Positions 46,762-62,255 are shown, numbered from the stretch's first letter. The stretch: 64,000 nt of DNA from Blakeslea trispora (GCA_025331445.1 JAIWNE010000048.1:163726-227725), one strand, 5' to 3'. Notes: generated by a model not told the origin, from the sequence alone. Made by a program: numbers and translations.

Positions 46762-47319
46762 ATGAATTTCTCTTGTGGGTGCTTATTTGATAAAAAGGTC
46801 AAGGAACCTCATTATAAAAAGTCAGCTCACTTTGAAGATCTCAGTGCAAGTTTCGCCATCAATGCTAAGCATGAACAATTAGGTGCACAGTAAAGTCAAG
46901 AGAGTGTTTTTTTTTTTAAAAAAAAGACTGAACAACCTTTCTTTTGTTTTTATCATAGTTATTCTTGGTTAGTTCAGTTACATACACCATTTAAATCAAA
47001 ACCTTATATTGAAGCTACCTTTGAAAACCCTACAGACACTTCAGATCCTATTGTTGTACCTGCTATTCAACTTCAACCTGATCAAACAGAAGCATTCGAT
47101 CATCCACGCTATTACTTTCTTTCACCTGCCTTGGGTGCCTTGGACTGTAAGCTCTATCAGATCAAGATCACAGCTTACAAAGACAAGACAAAACAACAGA
47201 TCCTGACAGAACATCAAAATCAGCTTTTATCACGAATCAACTCAGACACCTGTGTTAAATCAGAATTTATTGAAAAGATGCAAGCAGCAGCCAATTATGC
47301 GGATTGGCAACAAAACTAA
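46762..47319 (+). CDS. Unknown small protein
   Basis: Two exons (46762 to about 46890; about 46960-47319) read without interruption: MNFSCGCLFDKKVKEPHYKK, then HYSWLVQLHTPFKSKPYIEA, DPIVVPAIQLQPDQTEAF, YYFLSPALGALDCKLYQIKI, and a Gln-rich end. About 160 residues with a beta-rich middle. I do not know the family. The first ten residues (C-x-C near Met, Lys cluster) could be a lipid-modified membrane anchor; this is inference. The stop overlaps the stop of QNG1 on the other strand by three bases. Confidence 0.68.
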
Positions 47320-48501
47320 AACATCACAGTCTCCTTGAGTTGAAAACGAGGTAATTGACGATAATGACCCACTTTACCCAACCTCCATAAATAAACATCC
47401 AACCCGCCTGTTGTCATATGAGGCACTGAGCCTATCTGTTCTTTTGATCGCTTCACAATCGCTTCACATGCAACCACACCAGCTGCTCTCAACGTAGTGG
47501 CTGCCTCCACACTCAGGTCTTCATTGGCCTGAATAGCTCGTTGCCATGACTCGGGTACGTTTGTGATCACACCCAATTCTATAAGCATGGTCGGGATCAC
47601 ATTGTCTGAAAACACAGTGAGTTGATCGATATCCTTGAAATCAAAGTGTTCAGGTGCCTGTGTTCGGAAAGTAAACCAGAGATGATAGACAATGATCTGA
47701 GCCTTCTTGTAGAGATAGACAGGTTCAGAGGCATGAGGGAACTGATAACTATCTTGAAGGCCGGGAAATGCTTGTACTAGTTGAGAGACAAGATAGGCAG
47801 CCTGTTGAGGGTGTTGTTTGACATGGTGTAGGATGAAATCAGCTAGATCCTGATGTTGGTGAGCTACCAGGTAGTCGCCTGTCGTATTCAAAACGGTGGT
47901 CAGACCGGCAGCAAATGGTTTTAGGGCTGTAGGTTCAGTCAAGGTCACAAAGTCAAGTGTCTCATGACGTACTTCACGATCGATTGGTAGTTGAAAGATT
48001 TCGGCTACTTCAAAAATAGACATGTTCTGTAACGTCTTTGCATTCATAGACTTGCCACTGATGTGAAACGACATGGCACCAAAACGAATGGCATCGAAAG
48101 CGCTATATAATTTTACTTTTTCTTTAAGTAACAACAAAAGTTTGTTCGTCCCCCCCCTTTTTTTTTCTTTAAATGACAATCAAAGCTCCATACCCTCGAT
48201 CGACCAACTGATGTAAAGGGACGCGAAAACCACTTCCAAAATTGAGTAAATCAATAAATGTAATAAAGTTAATTTCTTCTTCCAGTGTGTTGAATCGTAA
48301 AGGCATTTTCATGGTACTGTCAAACGCCAACTCGTCAAATTGCTGCCTGTCCAGTTGAGTCAGGAAACGATCGATCCCCTCTTGAGCAATAGTAATGGGA
48401 CTTTGTTCAATGAAGCGTGCACAAGAAGAACGAACTGCTTCTACATAGTTGCCTTCAGGAAGAGAACTGACAAACGCGTTTAGCTCTTTTGCAGTCGTCA
48501 T
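47316..48501 (-). CDS. QNG1: Queuosine salvage protein (queuosine 5'-phosphate hydrolase)
   Basis: Two exons with an intron near 48100-48190, joined as VDRG-AFDAIRFGAMSFHIS. About 360 residues. The DUF2419/QNG1 pattern is visible: FITFIDLLNFGSGFR, FDAIRFGAMSFHISG, EIFQLP, GLTTVLNTTGDYLVAHQHQD, LTVFSDNVIPTMLIELGVI, then AAGVVACEAIVKRSKEQIG and GLDVYLWRLGKVG. It frees queuine from queuosine nucleotides for tRNA modification; eukaryotes cannot make queuine. The core active-site residues cannot be named with certainty here. Confidence 0.92.
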
Positions 48502-48965
48502 TGAATAGTTTTAATATCAAAATAAAATAAAAAACTTTTGCTGACCAGAGGCAACAAATCCATTTTTTTTTGTTTATTTAAATACAAGAGATAAAAGGTG
48601 TAACAATTGTCGGATATCAAATGAGAAATAGAGTCAAGTTAAAATAGATAGATTATAAGAAGATATCATTTATTATATAGAAATCAATGGAGTATTTATA
48701 TGTTTTGTGGATAAAAATGAGGTGATATTAGGAATCGCAGTCGGGTCGAGTCAACTCGACTTAAAACCCGTCGGGTCAAAAAACCGACTCGACTCGACTT
48801 TGTTTTTTTAAGCATATAACCGACTCGTAACCGACTCGACCTAACCGAATGACCCGTCGGGTTTTTGTAACTCGAGTCAGCTTCAAATAAGGAAGTGTTT
48901 ACTTAGGATCTTTTTTTCAAATTTGACATGAGTATGTTAAGTAAATTTTTAAATGTGTTGTAAAT

Positions 48966-48980
48966 TTATTAAGTAAGATT
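48966..48980 (+). repeat. Target-site duplication of the LINE, left copy
   Basis: TTATTAAGTAAGATT, identical to 60053-60067 across the 11-kb insertion. Confidence 0.85.
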
Positions 48981-49344
48981 CCTTCCCCTTCTTGTGTTTT
49001 TGGGACCTTTCAAACCCCGAAACACCTGCTTAATTTTGACAAAGTCTATTATAACAACACCAACAACACCACCCTCGCCGACTCCAGACGCACCCACCAC
49101 TACCGTCGACACCCAAACCTCTTCTTCTTTGCACACACCGAAATATATTTCATACCGTTCCAAACGTCTTTGTCGATCGTCATCCTCATCGTCCTCATCG
49201 ATTACTACCTCAAGAACCAACACCATGCCCGCTACTAAACCTAAGGTCGGCAAATCTGTCACTCCTCGGATCCCGACGGTATTGACCAGAAACACCTTCA
49301 CTCAAATTGCACCTTCCCAGGACAGTCCTCTCTCCTCTGATCTT

Positions 49345-50219
49345 TGTCGTATTTGGGCATATACAGAAGCCAGAACGACTTATAATCGGAAATTCAATTA
49401 ATCATCATCAAAGGTTATTTTGACAGATAATGTCAAAATAACAATAAATCAAATAATGTTCACAAAGTTGGAAAACTAAAATCATTTCAGATATTACCAG
49501 AGGTAATCCTGAAATCAAACATCTAACAAGCATTGGTAAGAAGCGATGATATGATATATAAAGCGTTCAATGTGCCTAGCTAACACATTGAAAGCATGAT
49601 CAGATTTATATTCATTGACTCTCTTTTCATCAATACTTGAAATGGCTATATGACATGATACATGTGATAGCAGGATGGTTGCATAGGCCTTATAATACCA
49701 AGGTAGCAGCATCTAACAAATCAAGCAATGATTCTAGAGATTTCATTATAAGAAAAGACTAAATCATTACTTGGATAAAGATAGTTCTGAGACATAATTA
49801 CAAAGGGCTTGTCTATCGTTATCACCTAATCTAAACTGATCTTAACATCCAACGAAACAAGTGAACAAGTATGAAACAGTTATGCCTGATATATTGAAAC
49901 ACTAATCAAGATTAAACATATCTTGTCGAGCATAATTATTATCTCTCCAAGATACAAATCAAGTAAACAATATATCTCCACCTTATTCAAGACGGGGGAT
50001 GAAATCTGGCTACAGCCATCTTTCCATTAAGGTGACCAGTCATCCTAGTAGGAAAACTGCTCATACAGATAAAATTATAACGGAGTGATTGATTGAAACC
50101 GAGATAGAAATAATATATAAACACAACATGGACTTGCAGTAGAATTAGTTCCTCTCTTTCTTTTTAATAAAAAAATCGAGTTCCCTCTCATTGAATCTAT
50201 TGAGACTGCAAATATCACA
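49345..50219. mobile_element. Solo LTR 1 in LINE ORF1
   Basis: 875 bp beginning TGTCGTATTTGG and ending AAATATCACA, flanked by ATCTT (49340-49344 and 50220-50224). Contains a TATA-like box ATAATATATAAACAC near 50108. Removing it joins LINE ORF1 in sense. Confidence 0.7.
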
Positions 50220-50573
50220 ATCTTCCTGAAACCCAAGTACCTGACGCTACGAACCCAGCACACATGGAGCTTCATCTTCACCCGCCTTGCCCGACTTTTT
50301 ACTCGAAATGCAGAGTCAACTCCGTCGCCACGAGGCCAAGTTTCAGGAACTGGATGCTTTAGTCTCCGAGAATAGTCGTCTTCGGGAAGCCTTGGCTGCA
50401 GCTGAGGCCCGAATTCGTGAACTGGAGAAGCGCTCAACTCCACCTCCAGCAGCTAAGCCACCCACCACTGTTGGCACAGAGGCCTCTCGTCATGCGACAG
50501 TGACCTCTCAGGCCTCCGAGTTTCCCCCCTCCCCAAGCCCTCCAATCAACGCCCTCCTGCTCCCCGTCTTCCT

Positions 50574-50983
50574 TGTTATAGGCCAAGAAATCACAATGAT
50601 AGAAATCAGAGAATTAATCAGACTAAAGATAATGTTTTATTTACTTCAAAATTGATGTGCTATTTATACTTTTCATGAAGATGATATTTCAACTGAGATT
50701 GTAAAACTTTTCTAGAGGCTTGTAGATGATTATGATAATAACAACGAATCGGATGAGAGATGAATGATGACAGTCTTGTAAAGAAGAATTACTAAAATAG
50801 AATGATTGGCCATCTGTACCTTAAACCCAGTAACTGGTAAATTATTGGCAAGATGTCAGTCCTGACCTTGAATGAAGGTTTATCCGAATTGAATGTCAAA
50901 TGAAACAAGCTGAAGTCGAATTAGAGAATGGTTGTGGATTCATAAGTGGTTAAATAATTGATCCGTACTGTATGAATACAACA
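50574..50983. mobile_element. Solo LTR 2 in LINE ORF1
   Basis: 410 bp from TGTTATAGGCC to GAATACAACA, flanked by TTCCT (50569-50573 and 50984-50988). Removing it restores a continuous proline-rich ORF1 reading. Confidence 0.85.
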
Positions 50984-51615
50984 TTCCTCGCCCTGTCCGT
51001 TCCACTCCTGCCCGTAGAGATGCTGCGGCACGTACATTCCTTCCCGTATCCGAGTCTCAAGGTTTCAGCTTCATCCACCTTCCTTGTCGCAGCAAGGAGC
51101 CTATCTCCAACATGCGAGAAAAACTTCGCACCCTCCGCCTCCAAAGCTCCAGACTGCTAGGCATCCACTACCCTACGAACAACCTCATGTCTATCCTTGT
51201 TCACAATGATTACCTTGAGGAAGCATCCAACCTTCTCCGTCTTCACCAGATCGAACTTGTCTCGGATTTCGATCCTACTTCGCCCAGCCTCCTCCGTGAC
51301 CCAAATATGCCGACTATACTGAATCTCAACGCACGGCCACAGCCATCGAGATACACCAAAACCGCCTAGTCAACATCGCCCTTCGTGTTCCCGTCGCCCA
51401 ACGCAAGATTTCCATTGCCCGCTCTTTCCGCAAGCAAGAGTGGATTACAGAGGAACAATTTTTGCAGATTCTTCAGACCGTTCGCCCCTCCTCTCAACCT
51501 CCAGCTGCCGACTCCTCAGCCATGCAACTAGACTCCACAGACTCCAGCCTAGCTGATGGCTCGACCTCAGCCCCCACTAACTAAAAAGAGTCCTTTCACT
51601 TCTTAAACTTTTCCT

Positions 51616-54600
51616 ATGTCCCATTATGATACTCATTCCTTCTCTCCTTCCAGTACTACTAACGCTCTTCGAATAGGTTCCCTTAACTGTCGTAGCTTAG
51701 CCAAACTTAGTGACTCTCAATAACGCTCACATTTTATACGATTCCTTCGCGATCTTCGCTATGATGTTTTATGCTTTTAGGAAACCACCGCCGACTTACC
51801 TTCAACCCAATCTATGCTCAACACCCAATTCCTCACTCATTCTGCCATTTGGTCAAAACATTGCGGCATTGTTTCCCTCAATCCTTCCATCCTCATAACA
51901 CCCGACTTTATCACCATAGATCAACGGGTAATTGCCTGCCACATCTCTCACGTCAATCACCTTTTCCCACCCACATTCGTCTTAGTCACCTATGCGCCCG
52001 CTCAGAGGGTACAGCGCGGTCTTTTTTTCGATTCTCTCCTTAAGCTCCCCTTACTCCACCACTACACTCCTTCTACCGACGACTTACTTTCCTTCAATAC
52101 TAACCCCTCTCTCCCTCCTATGCTGATTTTGAGAGACTTCAACTTTCAGATCACCGATTATCAGGGTAAGCCTGTAGAGACCTATGACACTAACCTTCTA
52201 CATCCACAACATCGTTGGTATCGCTTCTTAGCCTCCTCCTTTTATGAGTGCTCTCAACACTCTGATCAACCTACACCTGCCCTACCCACTTTTCGTCGCG
52301 GGGATCACAGTTCTACGATAGACTACATCTTTGCCTCTCCTGTTCTCTTCCACCATCTTCACTCGTCGACTGTCGAGTTTGTTGTGAGTGTAAGAATGAA
52401 ACAGAGAAATCCTTTAGAACTTGTATAGTTTATTAAAGAAAAATCAGATGTCGTTTATAGCTATGGAATATCTAGGTATTTATATCTTTTAGGTCGGATA
52501 AACTGATTCTATCATCTAGAGATGATCAGGGAATCTATTTTAATATCGAGGATACGGAACACTATATCATTGACCATGTCTCAGATATTCAGTCTACTCA
52601 GCTCTCAGGTCATAGCTGATCTGAGATGGTAAGATAGAAAAAATTGTTTTAATAAATTCTTTAGCACCATCTTGTCATTTTCATTGTCACATCAATTCTG
52701 ATTCGGTATAGCTGATATCAATAGTTTATCCACATCGATAAGGCTGAGTCCCGAGAGCCAATTGGTCTATTTGATATATGATCCAATTTGTCTCTCAAGT
52801 TAGCATCATATTAGAATCGATCTCTAAAGGATAGATAGATGAAGTAGACATTGATCTATTACAGTTACTCTAGTTCTATTCCAGACTCTATGTCCAGATA
52901 TAGTATGTATAATAATACTTTGTATCATTTATTTCGTAATCAGTATATAGATTCTAAATGTTCACAACAGAGTTTATCAACTCTGCCTGGACAGATCATG
53001 CTTTCTTGGGATGTACATTCACATTTCAGTCGTATGATCAGGTGCCTGGATTGTGGCGCGCTCATCCCAACCTTGCTCAGAACACACACTTCAAAGATAC
53101 TCTCTTTGCCGAACTCGACCAATTCCACTCCTTCATGCAATCTAACTCCAACCCACCGTCTCCTCAGGAACAATGGGACACCATAAAAGATATTACTCGC
53201 AAGATAGCACGCAAAACTGGTCGACGTAAGGCCGCAGCCCATCAACGCCTCTTGGCCCGCCTGCAACGAAAACGCAACCATCTTCTTCGCGAGTATAAGT
53301 TAACTAACATTCTTCCTTTGAGACTAGAGGCCATCGAAAAACAAATAGGCGCCATACAACAAGACCGGGTAGACACTCTGACCCTCAGAGCCGGTAAACA
53401 CTGGAGAGAGAATGGTGAGACTTCTGCCGGATATCTTAAATCTGCTGTTACCTCTCGTACTGCCAAACGAAATATACCCATCCTTACTCACCCTCACACC
53501 CAGCAACTTTGCACCTCCAATTCAGATATGCAATCAGCGGCTACCGCCTTTTATGAAACCCTCTACACTCCTTCTCCCATCAACCCAACATCCCTATCTA
53601 CCCTTGCCGACACTATCCCTCCCTCTGACCGCCTCACCCCCTCTCAACAACATGACCTTACTTTACCTTTCTCACTAACCGAACTACAAGATGGGGCTCA
53701 TCGATCGCCCAAACATAGTAGTCCCGGCATCAATGGGCTTCCTTACGAAATCCTTTCTTCACTCCTTCAACATCCTCCGACAGGTAAATTAGCCGTACGA
53801 GTGTTTAACGACGCCCTCCTCCACAGCATCTTCCCTCCCAGTTGGCAGCAAACCTGCATGTGCCTACTACCAAAAAAGGTGATCTCTCTGACCTCCGGAA
53901 CTGGCGCTCCATCTCGCTCATTAACACTGATGCCAAAACATTCACTCGTTTACTAAATCAAAGGCTCATGACCCATCTGAATACTGCCATTAGCTCTCAT
54001 CAGTTAGGCTTCATGCCCAAAAGGTTCATCGCCGATCATGGCCTCTCTCTCCACCTCACACAAGCAATCGCCACCCACACACGTTCATCCACTATCGCCC
54101 TCTTACTCGACCAGGAGAAAGCTTACGATCGGATTCATTCAGGCTACCTCTCTACCATCATGACCGGCTTCGGTATTCCTCCACAAATGATTGACTGTAT
54201 CCACTCCCTCTTTTTCTCTACTCAAATAGCCATTAACATCAACGGTCATCTTACCTCGTCCCCTGTTACCCAACATCGTGGTCTCCGTCAGGGTGACCCT
54301 CTCAGTCCACTTCTTTTCAACATCGCCTTCGATCCCTTCCTCCGATTGATCCATCAAAACCCCTCCTTTATAGGCTTCGACTTTGCGAAAGAGGCCCCAT
54401 CCCACCAACAATTCCAAGATGACCTCGACGCCATTGTTTCATCCATCCCCAGCCGGTTCATTTCCCAACCTCCTTCCCCAGTACCTTCCTTACCCCCATC
54501 TTCCGCTTCTCCTCCCCCTCCTTCTTTAGCCATCAAAATTTTAGCTTACGCCGATGACACTTTAGTCTTCCTTCGCAACCACCGGGATCTGAATCACCTT

Positions 54601-56313
54601 GTATCCGCTATCCACATATACAGCTCAGCATCTAATGCCCATCTCAACTTTCACAAAACCGAGGCCATCTCTCTGTCTGGCCGTCCCCTTCCCCAATGGC
54701 AACACTTACTCGCCCAACACAACATCCTCTCCTGGCATGACCGTACCTCACCTTCTCCCTCCACTTACCTCGGCTTTCCCATCATATCCAGTATAAAACA
54801 ACGATCCATCGCATTTGAAAAGCTTGAAGCTTCCATTACCTCCGCCTGTCACATCCATTCCCAACGTAACCTCTCCATTCGGGGCCGCGCTACTGTCCTT
54901 AACACACTCATTTTCTCCAAACTGTGGCATGTCTTACGACTCACCACATTTACACAGCATCAACTACAGCGACTTTCCAGTATTGGCACACGTTTCATTA
55001 ATCATCATATTTTCCCGCCCCTTTCCTTACATACCATCCAGCTTCCCCGCAAATTAGGCGGCTTACAAGTCATGAATCTCTTCTCTCAACAACGAGCTCT
55101 TCAATGGCGCTGGGCTTCTACTCTCCTTCTCTCTACCCCTTCATCCAACCTTTTAGCCACCGCTTCCTTCCTTCGTTACACTTTCGCATGGTTTTACCAT
55201 TCCCCCACGTTCCCTAGTTCCCAATATTTTCTCCTCTTTCCTTCTTGTCGCCAACCCCACTACTTCCCTCACCGTCCATCTAGCTCCTATTCGCCCCTCA
55301 ACATCCTTTCCTCTCTGGTTCAGGTTATTGACGCTATCCCCAAAGCCTTTGACTCTTGTTACATTGACCCCTTCACTTGCCTATCACTTCCTCTGAGTGC
55401 GGTAATTTCCTCTACGCCGTCCACCTCCTCTTCACACCTCTCCTCCGCCCACGTGGATACATTCCGCACACCCAACCTGACACCGTTACTCTGCTCCGAC
55501 CTCTTTTACTTCGATTCGCTCACCCTTCAATTAGAACTTCGCCAACCTCCACTTCACCAATCTAGACATCCGACTCTAGCTCGTCAAGCATTACAATCCA
55601 TCCTCTCTGGCTCCATTTCCTTCCTTCCTTTCCTTCAACACAATCGACAACCAGCCCCCCGCACTGCTCAACCGCCTTCTTCTTCCTCTGGTCTTTCTCC
55701 TTTCATTGCCTCCTTCACCAGCCTCCCATCTTCCTTTCGGCATCCACCTTCCTCTATCCGCTCTTATAAGTTTCTCACTCGTTCTCGCTCTCCCCTTCAA
55801 CCCTCGTTACTCGCCACCCCTACCTGGAAGACCTTTTGGTCTCTAGCTATCCCGTTGCAAGCTCGGACGGTTTGGTACCGCCTCCTCCATCGAAAGATTC
55901 CCTGTCGCTAATTCCTTCATCAATTAATTCCGTCCTCGTTCCCCTCTCCTCTCTGCCCCATTTGCTCTGCCTCAGACGATACTATCGACCACTTCTTTTT
56001 CCTCTGTCCGGCTAAGGCCTCAATCTGGTTGACCATCCTCACCACCTACATCCATCCACTCATCCGCTTTGTCCCCTCTGATGTCCCTCGTCTTCTTCAT
56101 TGCATTTACCGCTTCCTCCCTGTCACACGCATTCGTGATCCCTCTCTCGCGCTCTCCTCCCTCTCACAGGAACAGATCTTTGCCTGTACTCTTTTGGGTA
56201 TCTGGCAAATGCACTGGCGCTCCATCTTTGATAACAAGCCCTTTTCTTCTACCGCTACCTTGAATACTATCAATAGACACCTTCATTTCCTTAACAACCA
56301 ACGCTACATTTAG
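51616..56313 (+). pseudogene. LINE ORF2: endonuclease, reverse transcriptase, zinc knuckle
   Basis: N-terminal AP endonuclease (LNCRSLAKL; LRDFNFQITD; STIDYIFASP) with stops in the positions of Q-codons (CAA/CAG to TAA/TAG at about 51721 and 51778). A solo LTR interrupts it at 52380. The reverse transcriptase follows: KHSSPGINGLPYEIL, a one-base shift in an A-run at about 53872, then QHRGLRQGDPLSPLLFN and the catalytic AYADDTLVF. The C-terminal part has another TAA (about 55910) before a CCHC-like knuckle CPICSASDDTIDHFFFLCP. The order endonuclease-RT-CCHC fits L1/Tad-clade LINEs. Confidence 0.88.
52380..52969. mobile_element. Solo LTR 3 in LINE ORF2 endonuclease
   Basis: 590 bp from TGTTGTGAGTG to GTTCACAACA (inverted termini TGTTGTGA), flanked by GAGTT (52375-52379 and 52970-52974). 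Removing it joins STVEF to INSAWTDHA in the endonuclease. Confidence 0.9.
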
Positions 56314-56507
56314 TTTACCAATAGTTTCCCTCGCCTCCTTTTACTATTTTTTTTAATTTTATATATCCAGTCTCTTGACCGCTCGTCGCAAAATAATTTC
56401 ATCTCGTCTCAACTTTTGCCCTGTCGGAGAGCCAATCATTGAAGATTTTTTGGTTTTATTTTTCTTAAAGCACTGTGCTACTAAAGAAAACCTTGGTTTT
56501 CTTCAGT

Positions 56508-56533
56508 GCTCGTCGCAAAATGGATGAGACGAG
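56508..56533 (+). repeat. Left CGTC/GACG palindromic block near the Crypton gene
   Basis: GCTCGTC, GCAAAATGGATGAGACGAG. A related word GCTCGTCGCAAAAT also occurs at about 56381. Similar to 59905-59940 in the same orientation. Confidence 0.5.
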
Positions 56534-57051
56534 AACTAAAACAGTCTTTAACCATCTTTGGTAACACCTTTTTTTTCAAATTTGGAAACTGAAAAAAAAA
56601 GAAGTGCAAAATCATGTATTCAGGATGTCATCTTCTTATTCCTATGGTGTTTGTCTTTTCTATTTCGTTTGCTATACATGTTCTACTTCTGCATTAACTC
56701 ACTTACGTACATATGTGTCATTCAAGCAAATCTGTCTTCCTTTTTCGTCGAGTAAAACCATAAGATCAAACAGTTTTATTTTAACATTTTCTCTAAAGTG
56801 AATCAAATGTATTAAAAACGATCATTTCATGACGCTTTCATTTTGTCTAGACAAACGTAATAACAGAAAGAAAAAATACTTGAGAAACAAAAGATGCATG
56901 ATTGGAAAAAAGAAGAGATGCATGATCGAAAAAAAACGAAAGCAATAGGCTTTTTTTTTTTAGTGGAAAGGATTAGAATAAGCAAAAAGATCTTTCATCT
57001 TAAAGAGCAATATCACTTTACACAAACAAATCATGGTACTAGCAAAAAAAA

Positions 57052-59725
<2,674 letters not shown>

Positions 59726-59904
59726 TGTAGAAAAAAAAAAAAGGTGTTGAACGGTTGAAATAAGGGTAGGCTTTTATAGCTTTGTTTTTTAAAAAATCCG
59801 ATTTCTTTATGCAGATTGACACTTCTGAATATGTCAATTTTCTCAATGTTTTGAAAATAGAAATAGGAAAAAAATTTCATCATTCAAATCTACCTTTATT
59901 TGGA

Positions 59905-59940
59905 GCTCGTCTCAGAGCGGGGCTAAAATGAATGAGACGG
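59905..59940 (+). repeat. Right CGTC/GACG block near the Crypton gene
   Basis: GCTCGTCTCAGAGCGGGGCT followed by AAAATGAATGAGACGG; shares AAAATG(A/G)ATGAGACG with 56508-56533. Followed by a GACGG/CCGTC palindrome. Confidence 0.5.
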
Positions 59941-60052
59941 CCGTCTGAGACGGAGCTTGAGAGAAAAAAAATACCCTCTCAGTCTTTTTCTTCCCTCTTC
60001 TGACATTTAAAGGACTTTAAATCAAACCGGACTTGTTCCCCTAAAAAAAAAA

Positions 60053-60067
60053 TTATTAAGTAAGATT
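60053..60067 (+). repeat. Target-site duplication of the LINE, right copy
   Basis: TTATTAAGTAAGATT immediately after the poly-A tail. Confidence 0.85.
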
Positions 60068-60220
60068 AAAATAAAAAAAAAGCAAAAGAAAATTAAGAAT
60101 CAAATAATTAAAAAAAAAGCAATACGAAATGTGAATATAGTATATAGATAAAACAATTGTGTATGCATTTAAACAAAGTATAGAAGCGGCTTATGTGATT
60201 TGCAAAAAAGAAAAAACAAA

Positions 60221-60708
60221 CTAGATCTTGCGCAGGTGTTGTATATCTTGAGACCAGTAACTAGACAGGACTAATGTCTTAGTTGCTTTTGCTTCAAATC
60301 TTGCTCTTGCAATGGTAGTGATGCGCTTCGCTCGGGAAAAGAGGCTCTCACAAGGCGTTGATGTAGCTGGTATAGAAAGATGTTTTTTGCCATTGCTGAA
60401 AGAGCAGGATATTTTCCACCTTCAAATTTTCAACAACGAGTAGGTCTTCCAGATCTGCAAAAGGTTTCAATCAAGATCGGCTAAATTTGAATTTCTTCCG
60501 TACCACTATTTAATCTACCAAGTTTGCCTGTTTAACATCCAAGAGTCAAGGCTAACACATATGATGCAGCAGTGAGAATATTTGAATCATGGGCATCTGC
60601 GTATTTTGTTCTTACATAATTATTATTAGCATTTTCTCTTGCTATATTTAACTTTTTTACAAATTGTTTGGTAGTAGCTGGCTTTTTATTTGAGCATTGA
60701 TCACTCAT
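60221..60708 (-). pseudogene. hAT transposase, N- and C-terminal remnant
   Basis: Starts MSDQCSNKKPATTKQF at 60708, soon broken. After a frameshift the C-terminal dimerisation block reads KYPALSAMAKN, then IPATSTPCESLFSRAKRI, and stops at TAG 60221-60223 after QDIQHLRKI. The catalytic middle is missing. Confidence 0.7.
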
Positions 60709-61084
60709 CGCTTAAAAAGTAACTTTCCAAATAAAATTACAATTGCGATGAATTGCATAACCTTTACTCTTCTTCATTGTAGGCTTGAGTTGTTAGATTT
60801 TGGGTAGTTCCGCGTTTTATGAAGGTAGCATCATCGTATTATTGATATTGCAAGTAAATAATAAAAGAAAAACCATATGACCAAAATAATAAATGTAATG
60901 TAAGAAAAGGATTTTTTTTTTATTGAAAGCAAAATTGAGCTCTATACTACTTCTACAATACTACTAAAGTAAACCCGAATACCTTAACCCGTCGGGTACC
61001 CGACGGGTGACTCGACTCGACTTTAGATTTTTGGCAAACCCGACTTTTTGTAAGTCGAGTCGAGTCAAACTCGACCCGTACCCG

Positions 61085-61363
61085 TGTTGTATACATTGTC
61101 CTTTTTAGGAACAATAACAAATTATAAAGTCAGATTAGCCATCACGTCGTTAACATATATGGACATATTGATTAACGGTGAGATACGTTCTTATACAAAT
61201 AAACAGAAAGTACGTTGTGATCCAACGTAAGGTAAACACTCAGTTAAGATGCAGGATCCATCATTAGTATAAATAGAGCTAGAAAATGTATATTGAATAA
61301 AGACAACTTTCTTTTGGGTCTGATTGATTTATTATTGTTATCAATTGTACCGTGAATATCACA
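61085..61363 (+). repeat. 5' LTR of element 1
   Basis: 279 bp from TGTTGTATAC to GAATATCACA. Has a TATA box TATAAATAGAG (about 61268) and AATAAAG (about 61297), as an LTR with promoter and polyA signal. Confidence 0.72.
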
Positions 61364-61437
61364 TTTTTTCAATCAAGACAAATCCATTCTACTACTACCT
61401 CTATTTCTTTATTTTTATTTTAGCTTACCTCTGCAAC

Positions 61438-62003
61438 ATGTCCAACTCTGTCAACAACTCTGCTCCCATCTCTGACAACATGGATGTCGTGATGAATGAC
61501 TCTTTGCCTGTTGTGTCTGCTCCTGTTGTTTCTGGTCCTGTCGTGTCTGCTCCTGTCGTGTCTGCTCCTGTTGTACCTGTCGCTGTGGACACTAGTGCTT
61601 TGCACAATGCGTGCAACGCATTGAGAATGGAACTTGTGGTATTGGGAAGCCGATAATATGAGAGAAATGGTGACGCTGACCTTGCCGATTTGCGTAGGCA
61701 AATCGACGGTAAGAAAGCTGATCTAGAAGTCTTGGAACGCACTTTGGCAATTGTAAAAGGCTCTAGTTGTTCTTCCTCTGTGGGTGGTGGTGCTCCTTGG
61801 ACTTTTGCTGGTGCTTCTCGTGTTGTCTGGCCTCCTGCGTTGCCTCTATTTCAATGGGAAGGTAATGTTCATGATGTGAAGGCTCGGGTGTTTCCTGACG
61901 TACATGCCTGTGTCATGTACTTTGAAGATGTAATGTATGCAAATGCATTGAACATCGACCAACACTACTTGCGACTGGTTCCCCAGTTATTATCCTACAC
62001 CGC
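61438..62003 (+). pseudogene. gag fragment of element 1, one stop
   Basis: From ATG 61438: an N-terminal VSAPVV tandem repeat (several copies of a 5-6-residue unit), then a TAA at about 61654 (context suggests CAA), then an open gag-like stretch (DLRRQIDGKKADLEVLERTL; FQWEGNVHDVKARVFPDVHA) that ends at the next LTR. Resembles the second gag in layout. Confidence 0.65.
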
Positions 62004-62255
62004 TGTTATAGAACGGTCCTAATCTCTTGATTATCTTATATTTAAATATCCCTTTAACCTCCACAAGAGGTGTTCACCCAATGTATTACGAATCTCCTAA
62101 TTAGGAATCCTCAACTATTATCCCTGTAGCAATTAGACGTGTACTATAAATCCTTCTTCTCTCTCTGGAGTTTTAATAAAGCTACTAACAGTCTCAAAAA
62201 GTACTCAATAGTCTTTATTACACATCATCTATCAAAGTATACACGTTACATAACA
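62004..62255 (+). repeat. 5' LTR of element 2
   Basis: 252 bp from TGTTATAGAACGG to GTTACATAACA; TGTTAT/ATAACA termini are inverted. Confidence 0.85.

Larger units (their letters stand above)
49225..51584 (+). pseudogene. LINE ORF1 (gag-like), interrupted by two solo LTRs
   Basis: Start MPATKPKVGKSVTPRIPTVL at 49225; a coiled-coil part (EMQSQLRRHEAKFQELDALV, LREALAAAEARIRELEKR) after the first LTR; a Pro-rich linker; after the second LTR, MREKLRTLRLQSSRLLGIHY and a helical end to TAA 51582. At least two frameshifts besides the LTRs (near 50265 and 50525). Confidence 0.75.
61085..62003 (+). mobile_element. Ty3-like LTR element 1, truncated by element 2
   Basis: A 5' LTR and part of gag, cut by a second LTR element at 62004. 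Begins directly at the right end of the hAT arrays, so it may have inserted in that end. Confidence 0.7.

Noticed and set aside
54139..54930. Antisense ORFs in the LINE reverse transcriptase
   Set aside because: Shadows of the ORF2 frame, Gly/Glu-rich by complement of Pro/Ser codons.
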